Notes: generated by a model not told the origin, from the sequence alone. A stretch of DNA of 19,967 bases from Pseudomonadota bacterium (GCA_023438245.1 JAEXRD010000139.1:1-19967), one strand, 5' to 3'; counted from the first letter of the stretch, positions 1 to 7,976 are shown. A program made the numbers and translations.

Positions 1-575
1 TACTCCACCTGCCCGACGTTGGGGCATTTGGCGCTGAGCATGCAGATGGAGCAGCCCGCGCTGAAGGGCAGACGCGTGAACACGGCGAACTGGCGGCTCA
101 CGGTGCCTTCGGGGTTCCAGGTCAGGCCCAGGTCCTGGAAGGCCTGGATGATGCCCTTGCTGGGGTGCGGCAGGGGCGCGCAGCCCTTGTCGGCCAGTTC
201 GGGGATGAGGTTCTGGGCGGCGCTCATGACCATGTGGATGGCCAGGTTGTGGAAGGCCATGCCAGCAGACGGCGAGTCCTGCCAGATGCCCTCGATCTCG
301 TCCTCCACGGGCTGGTCCAGCCAGATGATGACGTGCTTGCCGCCGGTCTTGGAGGCGCCGGGCGCGTCCGGATCGGTGATGGCGTAGGCCCGCAGGTGGT
401 TCTCCATCCAGTTGTCGAAGCGCGGCTCCAGTTCTTCGAGCAGGCCGTCGTCGATGCGCGTCTCGCCGGAGAGCTCGCAGTAGGTGAACATGTCGAATTC
501 CGGCTGGACGCTGAGGGCCTCGACGGTGACGTTGGCGGCGATCTTGGATTTGGCGGCGGATTTCTTGGTGGTCAT
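1..575 (-). CDS. Conserved hypothetical protein with C-terminal cysteine cluster (partial, runs off left edge)
   Basis: The frame is open from an ATG at 573-575 down to base 1 with no stop, so at least 191 residues are present and the C-terminus is missing. A GAGG ribosome site lies about 9 nt upstream, and the start is only 21 nt past the lpdA stop, so it is probably the last visible gene of the glycine cleavage operon. The N-terminus is Lys/Ala-rich (MTTKKSAAKSK) without a signal peptide; the rest looks like a soluble globular protein. Cysteines occur at about 33, 132, 175, 178 and 184, the last three spaced C-x2-C-x5-C (GCSICMLSAKCPN), which could bind a metal or Fe-S cluster. I do not recognise the family and assign no function. 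Codon use matches its neighbours. Confidence 0.75.
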   Translation of the reverse strand, partial: MTTKKSAAKSKIAANVTVEALSVQPEFDMFTYCELSGETRIDDGLLEELEPRFDNWMENHLRAYAITDPDAPGASKTGGKHVIIWLDQPVEDEIEGIWQDSPSAGMAFHNLAIHMVMSAAQNLIPELADKGCAPLPHPSKGIIQAFQDLGLTWNPEGTVSRQFAVFTRLPFSAGCSICMLSAKCPNVGQVE

Positions 576-596
576 GGGGTACCTCGTTGGGGCCGC

Positions 597-1964
597 CTAG
601 GCGGCCTCTTTGTCGGCCAGCAGCGCGGCCTTGAGCGATTCGTCCAGGGTGGGGTGCGGGAACATGAAGGACTCGGCCTGCTCGCGCGTCCAGCCCGCCT
701 GCACCATGAGCGTGGCGGCCACGGCCAGGCGCGAGACATCCGCGCCCACGGCGCTGACGCCGATGAGCCTGCCCTGGCGCCACACGCATTTGACGAAGCC
801 CTGGGTGGCGGCGTGGGCCTGGGCGATGGGGTTGGCGATGAGCTGGGCGCGGGAGACGAGCACGCCCTCGCCCTGGGTCTTGGCCGCCTCGGCGGTGAGG
901 CCCACGCGCATGACCTCCGGGCTGCCGTAGAGGATGCTCGGGATGGGGCCGGAGTCATAGGCGCCGGATTCGTGCCCGAGCAGGCGCGAGACCACGTAGT
1001 GCGCCTGGTGGCTGGCGGCGTGGGCCAGCAGCATGCGCCCGTTGACGTCGCCCACGGCGTAGATGTTCGGCGCGGCCAGCAGGTTCTCGTCCGTGGCCAG
1101 GTAGCCGGGGCCGACGAACTGCGCGCCCAGGGCGTCCAGGCCCAGGCCCTCGGTGTTGGGCCTGCGCCCCACGGCGATGAGCGCGGCTTCGGCGCTGATG
1201 GTCTCGCCGCCTTCCAGCGTGAGAACGGCGCTGTCGCCCTCGGTCTTCACCCCGGCCACCTTCACGCCCAGGCGGATGTCCCAGCCCTGGCGCTTGAACA
1301 CGGTCTCCAGCACCTTGCTGACTTCCGGGTCTTCCAGTCCGGCCAGGCGGGGCAGGGCGTCCACGATGCTGATGTGCGCGCCCATGCGGTGCGCGGCCTG
1401 GGCCATCTCCAGCCCGATGAACCCGCCGCCCACCACGATGAGCGACTTCGGCATCTCCGCCAGGGCCAGGAAGCCCGTGGAGTCCATGACCCGCGCGCCG
1501 TCGGGCGCCAGGCCCGGGAAGGCGGCCGGGCGCGTGCCCGTGGCCACGATGCAGCTCTTGAAATTGAGGGATGTCGTCCCGTCCGCGGTTTCGACTTCCA
1601 CGAGGTCCGCCCCGGCGAGGCGACCGCGCCCGGCCACCACCTCGACGCCGAGCTGGCCCAGGCGGGCGGCCATGGCCTTGCGCGTGGCGGCGATGTACTT
1701 GTCCTTGCGGCCCTGGAGGGCGGGGAAGTCCACGCGCACCTCGCCGGTGGCCAGCTTAAGCTTGGACTGCGCGGCCAGCTCCTCCACTGCGTGGGTGGCG
1801 CCCAGCCACATCTTGGTGGGGATGCAGCCCCGGTTCAGGCAGGTGCCGCCCAGGAGGTCCCCCTCCACCAGCGCGGTCTTGAGGCCGGCGGCTGCGGCCT
1901 CCACGGCGGCGTCGTAGCCGCCCGGCCCGCCGCCCAGCACAACGAGGTCAAAGGTCGTGGTCAT
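597..1964 (-). CDS. lpdA: Dihydrolipoyl dehydrogenase (glycine cleavage L-protein / E3)
   Basis: FAD- and NAD-dependent flavoprotein that reoxidises the dihydrolipoyl arm of the H-protein. The 455-residue product has the N-terminal FAD dinucleotide motif GGGPGGYDAA (about 11-20), the redox-active disulfide CLNRGC with C42 and C47, a second nucleotide-binding motif VVGGGFIGLEMA in mid-protein, an AVGD segment in the second FAD region, and the C-terminal HPTLDE (H437-E442) active-site base pair. Length is normal for the family. I chose the ATG at 1964 because AAGGAAA sits upstream of it and the FAD motif follows at the usual distance; an upstream in-frame extension to 2009 has no homologous character. 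It lies downstream of gcvPB, separated by 93 bp containing a hairpin, so it may be partly uncoupled from the operon and could also serve other lipoyl complexes. Confidence 0.95.
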   Translation of the reverse strand: MTTTFDLVVLGGGPGGYDAAVEAAAAGLKTALVEGDLLGGTCLNRGCIPTKMWLGATHAVEELAAQSKLKLATGEVRVDFPALQGRKDKYIAATRKAMAARLGQLGVEVVAGRGRLAGADLVEVETADGTTSLNFKSCIVATGTRPAAFPGLAPDGARVMDSTGFLALAEMPKSLIVVGGGFIGLEMAQAAHRMGAHISIVDALPRLAGLEDPEVSKVLETVFKRQGWDIRLGVKVAGVKTEGDSAVLTLEGGETISAEAALIAVGRRPNTEGLGLDALGAQFVGPGYLATDENLLAAPNIYAVGDVNGRMLLAHAASHQAHYVVSRLLGHESGAYDSGPIPSILYGSPEVMRVGLTAEAAKTQGEGVLVSRAQLIANPIAQAHAATQGFVKCVWRQGRLIGVSAVGADVSRLAVAATLMVQAGWTREQAESFMFPHPTLDESLKAALLADKEAA

Positions 1965-1990
1965 GCGTGTTTCCTTGTCTGATCGGCCTT

Positions 1991-2023
1991 GAAAAGAGGG
2001 GCGGCCCAAGCCGGACCGCCCCT
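1991..2023 (-). terminator. Hairpin with T-run between gcvPB and lpdA (internal terminator or attenuator)
   Basis: On the minus strand the arms AGGGGCGG and CCGCCCCT (2023-2016 and 2004-1997) form an 8-bp GC stem around an 11-nt loop, followed by CTTTTC. It lies 35 nt after the gcvPB stop and 33 nt before the lpdA start. This could partly terminate transcription after gcvPB, lowering lpdA expression, or stabilise the upstream message. The T-run is short, so termination is probably incomplete. Confidence 0.5.
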
Positions 2024-2057
2024 GATTCTTCCTTGTTGGTCCGAGGTGCAGGTCGTC

Positions 2058-3518
2058 CTACAGGTCGTCCGTCAGCTCCATGTTGCGCGCGGCCCGGGTC
2101 TCGTCCAGACGGGTCACCGGCAGGGTGCGCGGCGCGCCCGTGGCGAACTCGGGGTCGGCCTTGGACTTCTCGATGAGCAGGGTGAGGTCGTCGGCGAACT
2201 TGGACAGCGTCTCCAGGCTCTCGGTCTCGGTGGGCTCGAACATCAGGCATTCCTTGACGATGAGCGGGAAGTAGATGGTGGGGGCGTGGTAGCCCTTGTC
2301 CAGCAGCATCTTGGCGATGTCCAGCGCGCGCACGTGGCACTGGCCCAGGTTGCAGGCGCTGGCCACGAACTCGTGCATGCAGGTGCGGTCGTAGGGCACC
2401 TCAAGGGTGGTGTCCAGGCGCTTGCGCAGGTAGTTGGCGGCCAGCACGGCGGCCTCGGTGGCGCGGGTCAGGCCCGCCCCGCCCAGGCGCAGGATGTAGG
2501 CGTAGGCCTTGAGCACCACGCCGAAGTTGCCGTAGAACGGGGCCACGTAGCCGATGCTCTTGGGGAAGTCGTAGTTGAGGAAGAACTGGCCGTCCTCAAG
2601 CTTTTCGACGCGGGAGACGGGCAGGTAGGGCACCAGGCGTTCGGAGACGCCCACCGGGCCCGCGCCCGGACCGCCGCCGCCGTGGGGCGTGGCGAAGGTC
2701 TTGTGCAGGTTCAGGTGGACAACGTCGAAGCCCGCGTCGCCCACGCGCATCTTGCCCATGATGGCGTTGAGGTTTGCGCCGTCGTAGTAGAGCAGGGCGT
2801 CCACGCTGCGGAGCATCTCGACGATCTTGGGCAGGTTCTTCTCGAACAGGCCCAGGGTGTTGGGGCAGGTCATCATCATGCCCGCCACCTCGTCGTCCAG
2901 CACCTTGGCCAGCTCGTCGGGGTCCACGATGCCGTCCTTGGAGGGCAGGTTGACGACTTCGTATCCGGCGATGGCGGCGCTGGCGGGGTTGGTGCCGTGG
3001 GCGCTGTCCGGGCAGATGATCTTGGTCTTCTTGTTGCCCTTGTCCTTGTGGTAGGCGGCCATGATCATGACGCCGGTGAGCTCGCCGTGCGCCCCGGCCA
3101 TGGGGTGCAGGGTGAAGGCCTTCATGCCGCAGATCTCGCACAGCAGGCGCTCGGTCTCGTACATCACCTCAAGGGCGCCCTGGCACAGCCTGCCCGCGCC
3201 GCCCAGCTGGGGCAGCACCGGATGCAAGCGCGTGAAGCCGGGCATGGCGGCCACGGTCTCGGCGAACTTGGGGTTGTACTTCATGGTGCAGGAGCCCAGC
3301 GGGTAGAAGTTGCCGTCCACCCCGAAGTTGCGGCTGGAAAGCCGCGTGAAGTGGCGCACCACGTCCAGCTCGGAGAGCTCGGGCAGGCCCGCGGACTTCT
3401 GGCGCAGCAGGCCCTGGGGCAGCAGGTCCGAGGCGGGCTTGTCGGCCTTTTTCGGCCACACGCCTTCGCGGCCCGGATCGGACTTCTTGAACACGGTGGT
3501 CATGGGTTCGTTCTTCAT
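2058..3518 (-). CDS. gcvPB: Glycine dehydrogenase (decarboxylating) subunit 2
   Basis: PLP-binding half of the two-subunit P-protein. With GcvPA it decarboxylates glycine and passes the aminomethyl group to the lipoyl arm of GcvH. The 486-residue product has the family segments GNFYPLGSCTMKYNPK (70-84), HPMAGAHGELTG (138-149), SAHGTNPASAA (172-182) and the PLP-lysine segment HLNLHKTFATPHGGGGPGAG, where K273 is the predicted Schiff-base lysine. Length is normal for subunit 2. The ATG at 3518 is preferred because AAGGAGACTGGC precedes it and its ATG overlaps the gcvPA stop as ATGA, which implies translational coupling. A second in-frame ATG at 3503 lacks a comparable site. Sits in gcvH-gcvPA-gcvPB-lpdA order. 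Confidence 0.96.
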   Translation of the reverse strand: MKNEPMTTVFKKSDPGREGVWPKKADKPASDLLPQGLLRQKSAGLPELSELDVVRHFTRLSSRNFGVDGNFYPLGSCTMKYNPKFAETVAAMPGFTRLHPVLPQLGGAGRLCQGALEVMYETERLLCEICGMKAFTLHPMAGAHGELTGVMIMAAYHKDKGNKKTKIICPDSAHGTNPASAAIAGYEVVNLPSKDGIVDPDELAKVLDDEVAGMMMTCPNTLGLFEKNLPKIVEMLRSVDALLYYDGANLNAIMGKMRVGDAGFDVVHLNLHKTFATPHGGGGPGAGPVGVSERLVPYLPVSRVEKLEDGQFFLNYDFPKSIGYVAPFYGNFGVVLKAYAYILRLGGAGLTRATEAAVLAANYLRKRLDTTLEVPYDRTCMHEFVASACNLGQCHVRALDIAKMLLDKGYHAPTIYFPLIVKECLMFEPTETESLETLSKFADDLTLLIEKSKADPEFATGAPRTLPVTRLDETRAARNMELTDDL

Positions 3519-4867
3519 GCCAGTCTCCTTTCCGAGAGAATACCGCGCAGCATCTCGGCCAGGATGCCGATGTGCTCCTTGCTGGTCTTCTCGGTGCAGG
3601 CCACCAGCAGGGCGTTTTCCAGGCCCTGGTAGTAGCGGCCCAGCGGGAAGCCGGGCACGTAGCCGCGCGCGGTGAGCTTGTCGATGGCCTGGTAGGCGCT
3701 CACGGGCAGCTCGATGGCGAACTCGTTGCCGAAGGGAGCCCCGCCGGACAGGAGCTTCACGCCCGGAATGGCGGTGAGGCGCTCGGCGGCGTAGTGGGCG
3801 CGCTCGATGCAGGTCTCGGCGGTGCGGGTCAGGCCCTCCTGGCCCAGCAGGCACAGGTGCATCAGCGAGCGCAGGGCGCACAGCGCCTGGTTGGAGCAGA
3901 TGTTGCTCGTGGCCTTCTGGCGGCGGATGTGCTGCTCGCGGGCCTGCAGGGTCAGCACGTAGCCGGTGCGGCCCTGGCCGTCCACGGTGCGGCCCACCAT
4001 GCGGCCGGGCATCTGGCGGATCATTTCCTTGTTGCAGGTCATGATGCCCAGGTACGGCCCGCCGAAGGAAAGCGGCAGGCCCAGGCTCTGGCCCTCGGCC
4101 ACGGCCACGTCCGCGCCCATTTCGCCGGGGCTTTTCAGCACCGCCTGGAGCACGGGGTACACCGAGATCACCGACACGATGCCCTTGGCCTTGGCCGCGG
4201 CGAACAGCGTGGTGAAGTCGTTCAAGGTGCCGAAGAAGTTGGGATTCTGCACCAGCACCGCGGCGGTGTCCTCGTCCAGGGCGGCGGTGAGGGCCGCCAG
4301 GTCGCAGTTGCCGTGCTGGTGGGGAATGACCTTCAGCTCAAGGTTGAGGTTGGAGGTGTAGGAGGAGAGCATCACCCTGTAGATGGGGTTCAGCGCCTCG
4401 CACACCACCAGCTTGCGCCTGCCGGTGTGGCGCACGGCCATCATGGCGCCCTCGAACAGCGCGCTTCCGCCGTCGTACACGCTGGCGTTGGCGTAGGTCA
4501 GGCCGGTGAGCCGGGTCACGGCGGTCTGGTACTCGAAGATGGCCTGCAGCGTGCCCTGGCTGGCCTCGGGCTGGTAGGGCGTGTAGGCGGTGTAGAACTC
4601 GCTGCGCATGGACAGGGCGTCCACGGCGGCCGGGATGTGGTGGTCGTAGAACCCGGCGCCCAGGAAGCTCACCTGGCCCACGGCGTTCCTGGCGGCCAGG
4701 CCCTCCATGTGGGCCAGCACGTCCATCTCGCTCTTGCCCTCGGGCAGGTCGAAGCTTTTGGGGCGCATCTCCGGGCCGATCTCGGCGAACAGCGCCTCAA
4801 CCGAGGGCGCGCCGATGACCTCAAGCATCCGCCGGATGTCCTCCGGGGTGTGCGGAACATAAGGCAT
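3515..4867 (-). CDS. gcvPA: Glycine dehydrogenase (decarboxylating) subunit 1
   Basis: Non-PLP-lysine half of the split P-protein; it forms the heterotetramer with GcvPB. The 450-residue product begins MPYVPHTPEDIRRMLEVIG, typical for this subunit, and contains FLGAGFYDHHIPAAVD and YTPYQPEASQGTLQAIFEYQT (in two adjoining segments, about 68-115), NASVYDGGSALFEGAMM, the VQNPNFFGTLND segment and the ATSNICSNQALCAL segment near 320. Length is as expected. The ATG at 4867 has AAGGAGACTGCC directly upstream, nearly identical to the ribosome site of gcvPB. The stop TGA overlaps the gcvPB start. It is 51 bp downstream of gcvH with no terminator in between, so the genes are very likely co-transcribed. 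Confidence 0.96.
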   Translation of the reverse strand: MPYVPHTPEDIRRMLEVIGAPSVEALFAEIGPEMRPKSFDLPEGKSEMDVLAHMEGLAARNAVGQVSFLGAGFYDHHIPAAVDALSMRSEFYTAYTPYQPEASQGTLQAIFEYQTAVTRLTGLTYANASVYDGGSALFEGAMMAVRHTGRRKLVVCEALNPIYRVMLSSYTSNLNLELKVIPHQHGNCDLAALTAALDEDTAAVLVQNPNFFGTLNDFTTLFAAAKAKGIVSVISVYPVLQAVLKSPGEMGADVAVAEGQSLGLPLSFGGPYLGIMTCNKEMIRQMPGRMVGRTVDGQGRTGYVLTLQAREQHIRRQKATSNICSNQALCALRSLMHLCLLGQEGLTRTAETCIERAHYAAERLTAIPGVKLLSGGAPFGNEFAIELPVSAYQAIDKLTARGYVPGFPLGRYYQGLENALLVACTEKTSKEHIGILAEMLRGILSERRLA

Positions 4868-4918
4868 GGCAGTCTCCTTGCCTGAATATGTGGGCCTGAA
4901 TTGTGCGGCGGGCGCGGC

Positions 4919-5299
4919 CTAGTGGGCCTCGTCGGCGCAGACCTGGGCGTAGGCCGTGGCGTCCAGCAGGCCTTCGGGCGCGGCGGACAGCTTGACCTTG
5001 ATCATCCAGCCCGCGGCGTAGGGGTCCTGGTTGATGGCCTCGGGCGCGCCTTCCAGGGCGGCGTTGACCTCGGTGACGGTGCCGGACACGGGGCTGTACA
5101 GCTCGCTGGCGGCCTTCACGCTCTCCACGGAGCCCATCTCGGCCCCGGCGGTGACGGTGGCCCCGACTTTGGGCAGTTCCACGTAGGTCAGGTCGCCCAG
5201 CTGCTCCTGGGCGAAGTGGGTGATGCCGACGGTGGCGGTGTCGCCCTCGATCTTGGCCCACTCGTGGCTCTTGGCGTACTTCAGTTCGTTGGGAATCAT
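4919..5299 (-). CDS. gcvH: Glycine cleavage system H protein
   Basis: Small lipoyl carrier protein shuttling the aminomethyl intermediate between P-, T- and L-proteins. The 126-residue product begins MIPNELKYAKSHEWAK and contains the lipoylation loop GSVESVKAASELYSPVSG, with K62 the predicted lipoyl lysine, then the conserved AINQDPYAAGWMIKVK segment. Length matches the family. The ATG at 5299 has a perfect AGGAGG about 9 nt upstream; the in-frame upstream extension is non-homologous. It is the first gene of the operon. No gcvT (aminomethyltransferase) is present in the visible operon and must be encoded elsewhere or to the left of the window. In Desulfovibrio this system is known to run in reverse in the reductive glycine pathway, so the direction here cannot be told from sequence. 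Confidence 0.96.
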   Translation of the reverse strand: MIPNELKYAKSHEWAKIEGDTATVGITHFAQEQLGDLTYVELPKVGATVTAGAEMGSVESVKAASELYSPVSGTVTEVNAALEGAPEAINQDPYAAGWMIKVKLSAAPEGLLDATAYAQVCADEAH

Positions 5300-5616
5300 G
5301 CGGGGTTTCCTCCTAGAATGATGCCTTGCGGCCTGGCGTTTCCCTGCAGCAAGGTTTTTGTATTTCAGGGTGAGGGTAGATAGCACTCCCCGGCAAGAAT
5401 GAAAACCCCGAATTTCCGGGCCGGGCAGACGAAATATGGCTTGCGGGCAAGCCTTTTCGCGGGTTGTTCGCCCCGCATGGCAGAAGAAGATTCGGCGCGA
5501 AAACCCGTCTTGACACTTGGGGGCCGAGGACGCATCTTCCGGGAACGCTCCGCAAGCGCCGGATTCCCTCATCCGCCGGCGGGTTTTGCGCGGGCGCAAA
5601 CCAGAGAGGAACACGA
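5300..5616. promoter_or_regulatory. Divergent gcvH / lemA intergenic region with a 16-bp palindrome
   Basis: This 317-bp gap has no credible gene. It holds a perfect 7-bp dyad GGCTTGC-gg-GCAAGCC at 5438-5453, whose 2-bp spacer suits a dimeric regulator better than an RNA loop. An 8-bp inverted pair, TTTTCGCG (5454-5461) and CGCGAAAA (5496-5503), follows immediately. A -35-like TTGACA at 5510-5515 with a weak CATCTT at 5533-5538 (17-bp spacer) could drive lemA. I see no convincing sigma-70 or sigma-54 promoter for gcvH and no glycine riboswitch core. The palindromes are seen; the regulatory role is inferred. Confidence 0.45.
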
Positions 5617-6231
5617 ATGAAACCGCTCGCCATTGCCGCCATCGTCCTTGTGGCCCTGCTCGCCATCGGCGGCATGACCATGGTCTCCACCAGCAACGAG
5701 ATCATCACCCTGGACGCCCAGTGCGAACAGATGACCGGCCAGGTGAACAGCGCCCTGCAGCGCCGCCTGGACCTGATCCCCAACCTTGTGGAGACCGTGA
5801 AGGGCTACGCCTCCCACGAGAGCGAGACCCTCACCGCCGTGATCCAGGCGCGCGCCGCGGCCACCGCCGTGAAGCTCGACGCCTCCACCCTGAGCGACCC
5901 GGGCAAGCTGGCGCAGTTCAACCAGGCCCAGGGCCAGCTCTCCGCCGCCCTCGGTCGCCTCATGGTGGTCAGCGAGCAGTACCCCAACCTCAAGGCCGAC
6001 CGCCAGTTCGCCGACCTCATGGTGCAGCTTGAGGGCACGGAGAACCGCATCAAGATCGAGCGCGACAACTACAACAAGGCCGTCACCGCGCTCAATACGC
6101 GCATCCGCACCTTCCCCGGCAGCCTGGTCAACGCGCTCATGTCCCACATCAGCCAGCGCCAGGTGTTCCAGGCCGAGGAAGCGGCCAAGACCGCGCCCAA
6201 GGTCAGCTTCGGAACCGAGAAGAAGTCCTAG
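5617..6231 (+). CDS. lemA: LemA family protein
   Basis: LemA proteins have a single N-terminal membrane anchor and a helical bundle; their biochemical role is not established. The 204-residue product starts with a hydrophobic segment (about 4-24, LAIAAIVLVALLAIGGM) followed by long amphipathic helices carrying the family signature QRRLDLIPNLVETVKGYASHE (48-68), and ends with the usual LVNALMSHISQRQVFQAEE region. AGAGAGGA lies about 6 nt before the ATG at 5617, supporting this start over the longer in-frame extension. A TPM-domain gene follows 18 nt later, the frequent LemA/TPM pairing, suggesting a joint envelope function. A TTGACA-like -35 lies about 100 bp upstream. Confidence 0.92.
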   Translation: MKPLAIAAIVLVALLAIGGMTMVSTSNEIITLDAQCEQMTGQVNSALQRRLDLIPNLVETVKGYASHESETLTAVIQARAAATAVKLDASTLSDPGKLAQFNQAQGQLSAALGRLMVVSEQYPNLKADRQFADLMVQLEGTENRIKIERDNYNKAVTALNTRIRTFPGSLVNALMSHISQRQVFQAEEAAKTAPKVSFGTEKKS

Positions 6232-6249
6232 GCCCCCTTGCTTCACGCT

Positions 6250-7119
6250 ATGACCCGGGCGCTGCGCCCGCTCCTTCTCGCCGTTCTGGTCCTCCTGGCC
6301 CCTGTGCTGGCCGGGAGGGCCCTGGCGCTTGAGGTGCCGGAGCAGGGCGGGCGCTGGGTGGCGGACCAGGCCCGGCTGCTCCAGCCGCAGGAGGCCGCGC
6401 AGATCGAGCGCGAGCTCTCCGCCTACGCCGTGCGCACCGGCAACCAGGTCGTGGTGCTCACCGTGCCGGGGCTGGAGGGCGAGGCCATCTCCGCCTACGC
6501 CAACAAGGTGGCCCGGGCCTGGGCCATAGGCCAGAAGGACAAGAACAACGGCGTGCTCATCCTGGTGGCCAAGGCCGAGGGCCGGGTGCGCTTCGAGGTG
6601 GGCCGGGGGGTGGAGGACCGCCTGCCGGACCTCTTGGCCTCGCGCATCCAGAAGGAGGTCATGGTCCCGCGCTTCCGCAAGGGGCAGTTCGGGCCGGGGC
6701 TTCTGCTCGGCGCGCAGGCGGTCATGCAGGCCCTGGGCGATGTTCCCCAGGCCGGGGAATCGCCGCAGGCCCCGCCCGGCGAGCCCCGCCCCGTCCAGCC
6801 AGGCGGCGACGGCCCGCCGGTCATGTTCACGGGCGTGCTGCTGGCCATCTTCCTGCTGCTGGTCATGGGGCTCCTCTGGCGCAGGCACGGCGAACGCTAC
6901 CGCTCCGGCGAGGACTACTCCTTCCTCATGGGCCTGATCCTGGGCATCCTGTCCAGCATCTTCCGGGGCCGCGGCGGGCCTGGCGGTTTCGGAGGGGGAG
7001 GCTTCGGCGGAGGATACGGCGGCGGTGGCGGCGGCGGATTTTCCGGCGGCGGCGGCGACTTCGGCGGCGGCGGGGCCGACAGCGGCTTCGGCGGCGGAGA
7101 CGGCGGCAGCGACAACTAG
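6250..7119 (+). CDS. TPM-domain membrane protein with glycine-rich tail (YgcG-like)
   Basis: The 289-residue product has a signal peptide or anchor (about 1-26, LRPLLLAVLVLLAPVLAGRALA), then an extracytoplasmic TPM domain (about 30-160) with VADQARLLQ, GNQVVVLTVPGLEG, WAIGQKDKNNGVLILVAK and VGRGVEDRLPD, all typical. A transmembrane segment follows near 192-209 (FTGVLLAIFLLLVMGLL), a second hydrophobic stretch near 224-238, and a low-complexity Gly/Phe/Ser/Asp tail from about 240 to the end. The family is annotated from plant TLP18.3 (photosystem II repair, phosphatase-like); the bacterial role is unclear. It lies 18 nt after lemA, so the pair is probably one operon. The ATG at 6250 has no good ribosome site; a TTG at 6238 is an alternative, and coupling to lemA translation is likely. 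Confidence 0.88.
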   Translation: MTRALRPLLLAVLVLLAPVLAGRALALEVPEQGGRWVADQARLLQPQEAAQIERELSAYAVRTGNQVVVLTVPGLEGEAISAYANKVARAWAIGQKDKNNGVLILVAKAEGRVRFEVGRGVEDRLPDLLASRIQKEVMVPRFRKGQFGPGLLLGAQAVMQALGDVPQAGESPQAPPGEPRPVQPGGDGPPVMFTGVLLAIFLLLVMGLLWRRHGERYRSGEDYSFLMGLILGILSSIFRGRGGPGGFGGGGFGGGYGGGGGGGFSGGGGDFGGGGADSGFGGGDGGSDN

Positions 7120-7157
7120 CCCCCCCGCAAAGCGCTCGCATTTCGTGTCACGCTTCG

Positions 7158-7185
7158 TTGACTTTTTGTGCGCTTCTGGTGCAAT
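7158..7185 (+). promoter_or_regulatory. Candidate sigma-70 promoter for the methyltransferase-nikR-folE2 operon
   Basis: TTGACT (7158-7163) and TGCAAT (7180-7185) are separated by 16 bp and lie about 32 bp before the GTG start of the methyltransferase. The -35 matches 5 of 6 and the -10 matches 4 of 6 consensus bases. No other promoter-like pair is evident in the 98-bp gap. Confidence 0.4.
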
Positions 7186-7217
7186 TGCCTCCTGGGTTCG
7201 CCCGGGGAGGAGCATCG

Positions 7218-7958
7218 GTGTCGCAGGATGAAGGTATGGCGCAGGCCGCTGAGGACCAGGCTGGCGAGAATGGCCGCATAGAGGCCCAGGTGGAAGGCCG
7301 GCGCTGGATTCTGGAGCGCCCGGCGGACCTGGAGAGCCTGTGGGAGGCCATGTGCGAGGCCAGCGAAGGCCAGCCCGGCCTGGGGGCCGTGCCCGGCTTC
7401 GACGGCGGGGACGAGCGCCTGCCCTACTGGGTGGAGCTGTGGCCCGCCGCCGTGCTGCTGGCCCGCTGGCTGGACGGCCAGGGCGACGCGCTCACGGGCC
7501 GCGTGTGCCTGGACGCGGGCTGCGGCCTGGGGCTTTCGGCCCTGGTGGCGGCCTCGCGCGGGGCGCGGGTGCTGGCCTTCGACTACGAGCCCGAGGCCCT
7601 GGTCTACGCCCGCCGCAACGCCCGGGTGAACCGGGAGCTGCTGGGGGGCAACCCCGCGCCGCTGTTCACGCTCATGGACTGGCGCAGGCCCGCCATCGCG
7701 CGGGGCGGCGCCGAGGTTGTCATGGGCGCGGACATTTTGTACGAGCGCCGCTTCTTCGAGCCCGTGGCCGCGCTGCTGGACCACGCCCTGGCTCCCGGCG
7801 GCGAGGCCTGGATCGCCGACCCGGAGCGCAGCGTGTCCTCCGGCGTGTGGGAGCGGCTTTCCGGGCTGGGCTGGCGCGTGGACACCCCGCTCACCGGCAA
7901 GGTCGCCCAGGGCGGCCAGGACATGACCGTGCATCTGCGCCGCATACGCAGGCGCTAA
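7218..7958 (+). CDS. Class I SAM-dependent methyltransferase (Methyltransf_16-like)
   Basis: Predicted cytoplasmic 246-residue methyltransferase. The SAM-binding motif I is LDAGCGLGLSAL (about 98-109), followed by the acidic motif II strand VLAFDYEPEAL, then VVMGADILYERRFFEPV and an LAPGGEAWIADPER segment. The upstream LPYWVELWPAAVLLARWL is characteristic of the lysine methyltransferase-like group that includes the electron-transfer-flavoprotein beta lysine methyltransferases; the actual substrate (protein or small molecule) is not shown by the sequence. I chose the GTG at 7218 because GGAGGAG sits 5 nt upstream; an ATG at 7236 is possible. nikR follows after 18 nt on the same strand, so the gene heads a probable three-gene operon. 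Confidence 0.85.
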   Translation: MSQDEGMAQAAEDQAGENGRIEAQVEGRRWILERPADLESLWEAMCEASEGQPGLGAVPGFDGGDERLPYWVELWPAAVLLARWLDGQGDALTGRVCLDAGCGLGLSALVAASRGARVLAFDYEPEALVYARRNARVNRELLGGNPAPLFTLMDWRRPAIARGGAEVVMGADILYERRFFEPVAALLDHALAPGGEAWIADPERSVSSGVWERLSGLGWRVDTPLTGKVAQGGQDMTVHLRRIRRR

Positions 7959-7976
7959 CGCCAAGGAGAGAGCATC

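Noticed and set aside
5300..5616. Glycine riboswitch upstream of gcvH.
   Set aside because: I read the minus strand for the conserved aptamer cores and found none; only simple palindromes are present.
7145..7151. GTGTCAC resembling a half-site of the NikR operator reported for deltaproteobacteria (GTGTTAC-N13/14-GTAACAC).
   Set aside because: No matching second half is found at 13-14 bp; a single 7-bp half-site is not enough.
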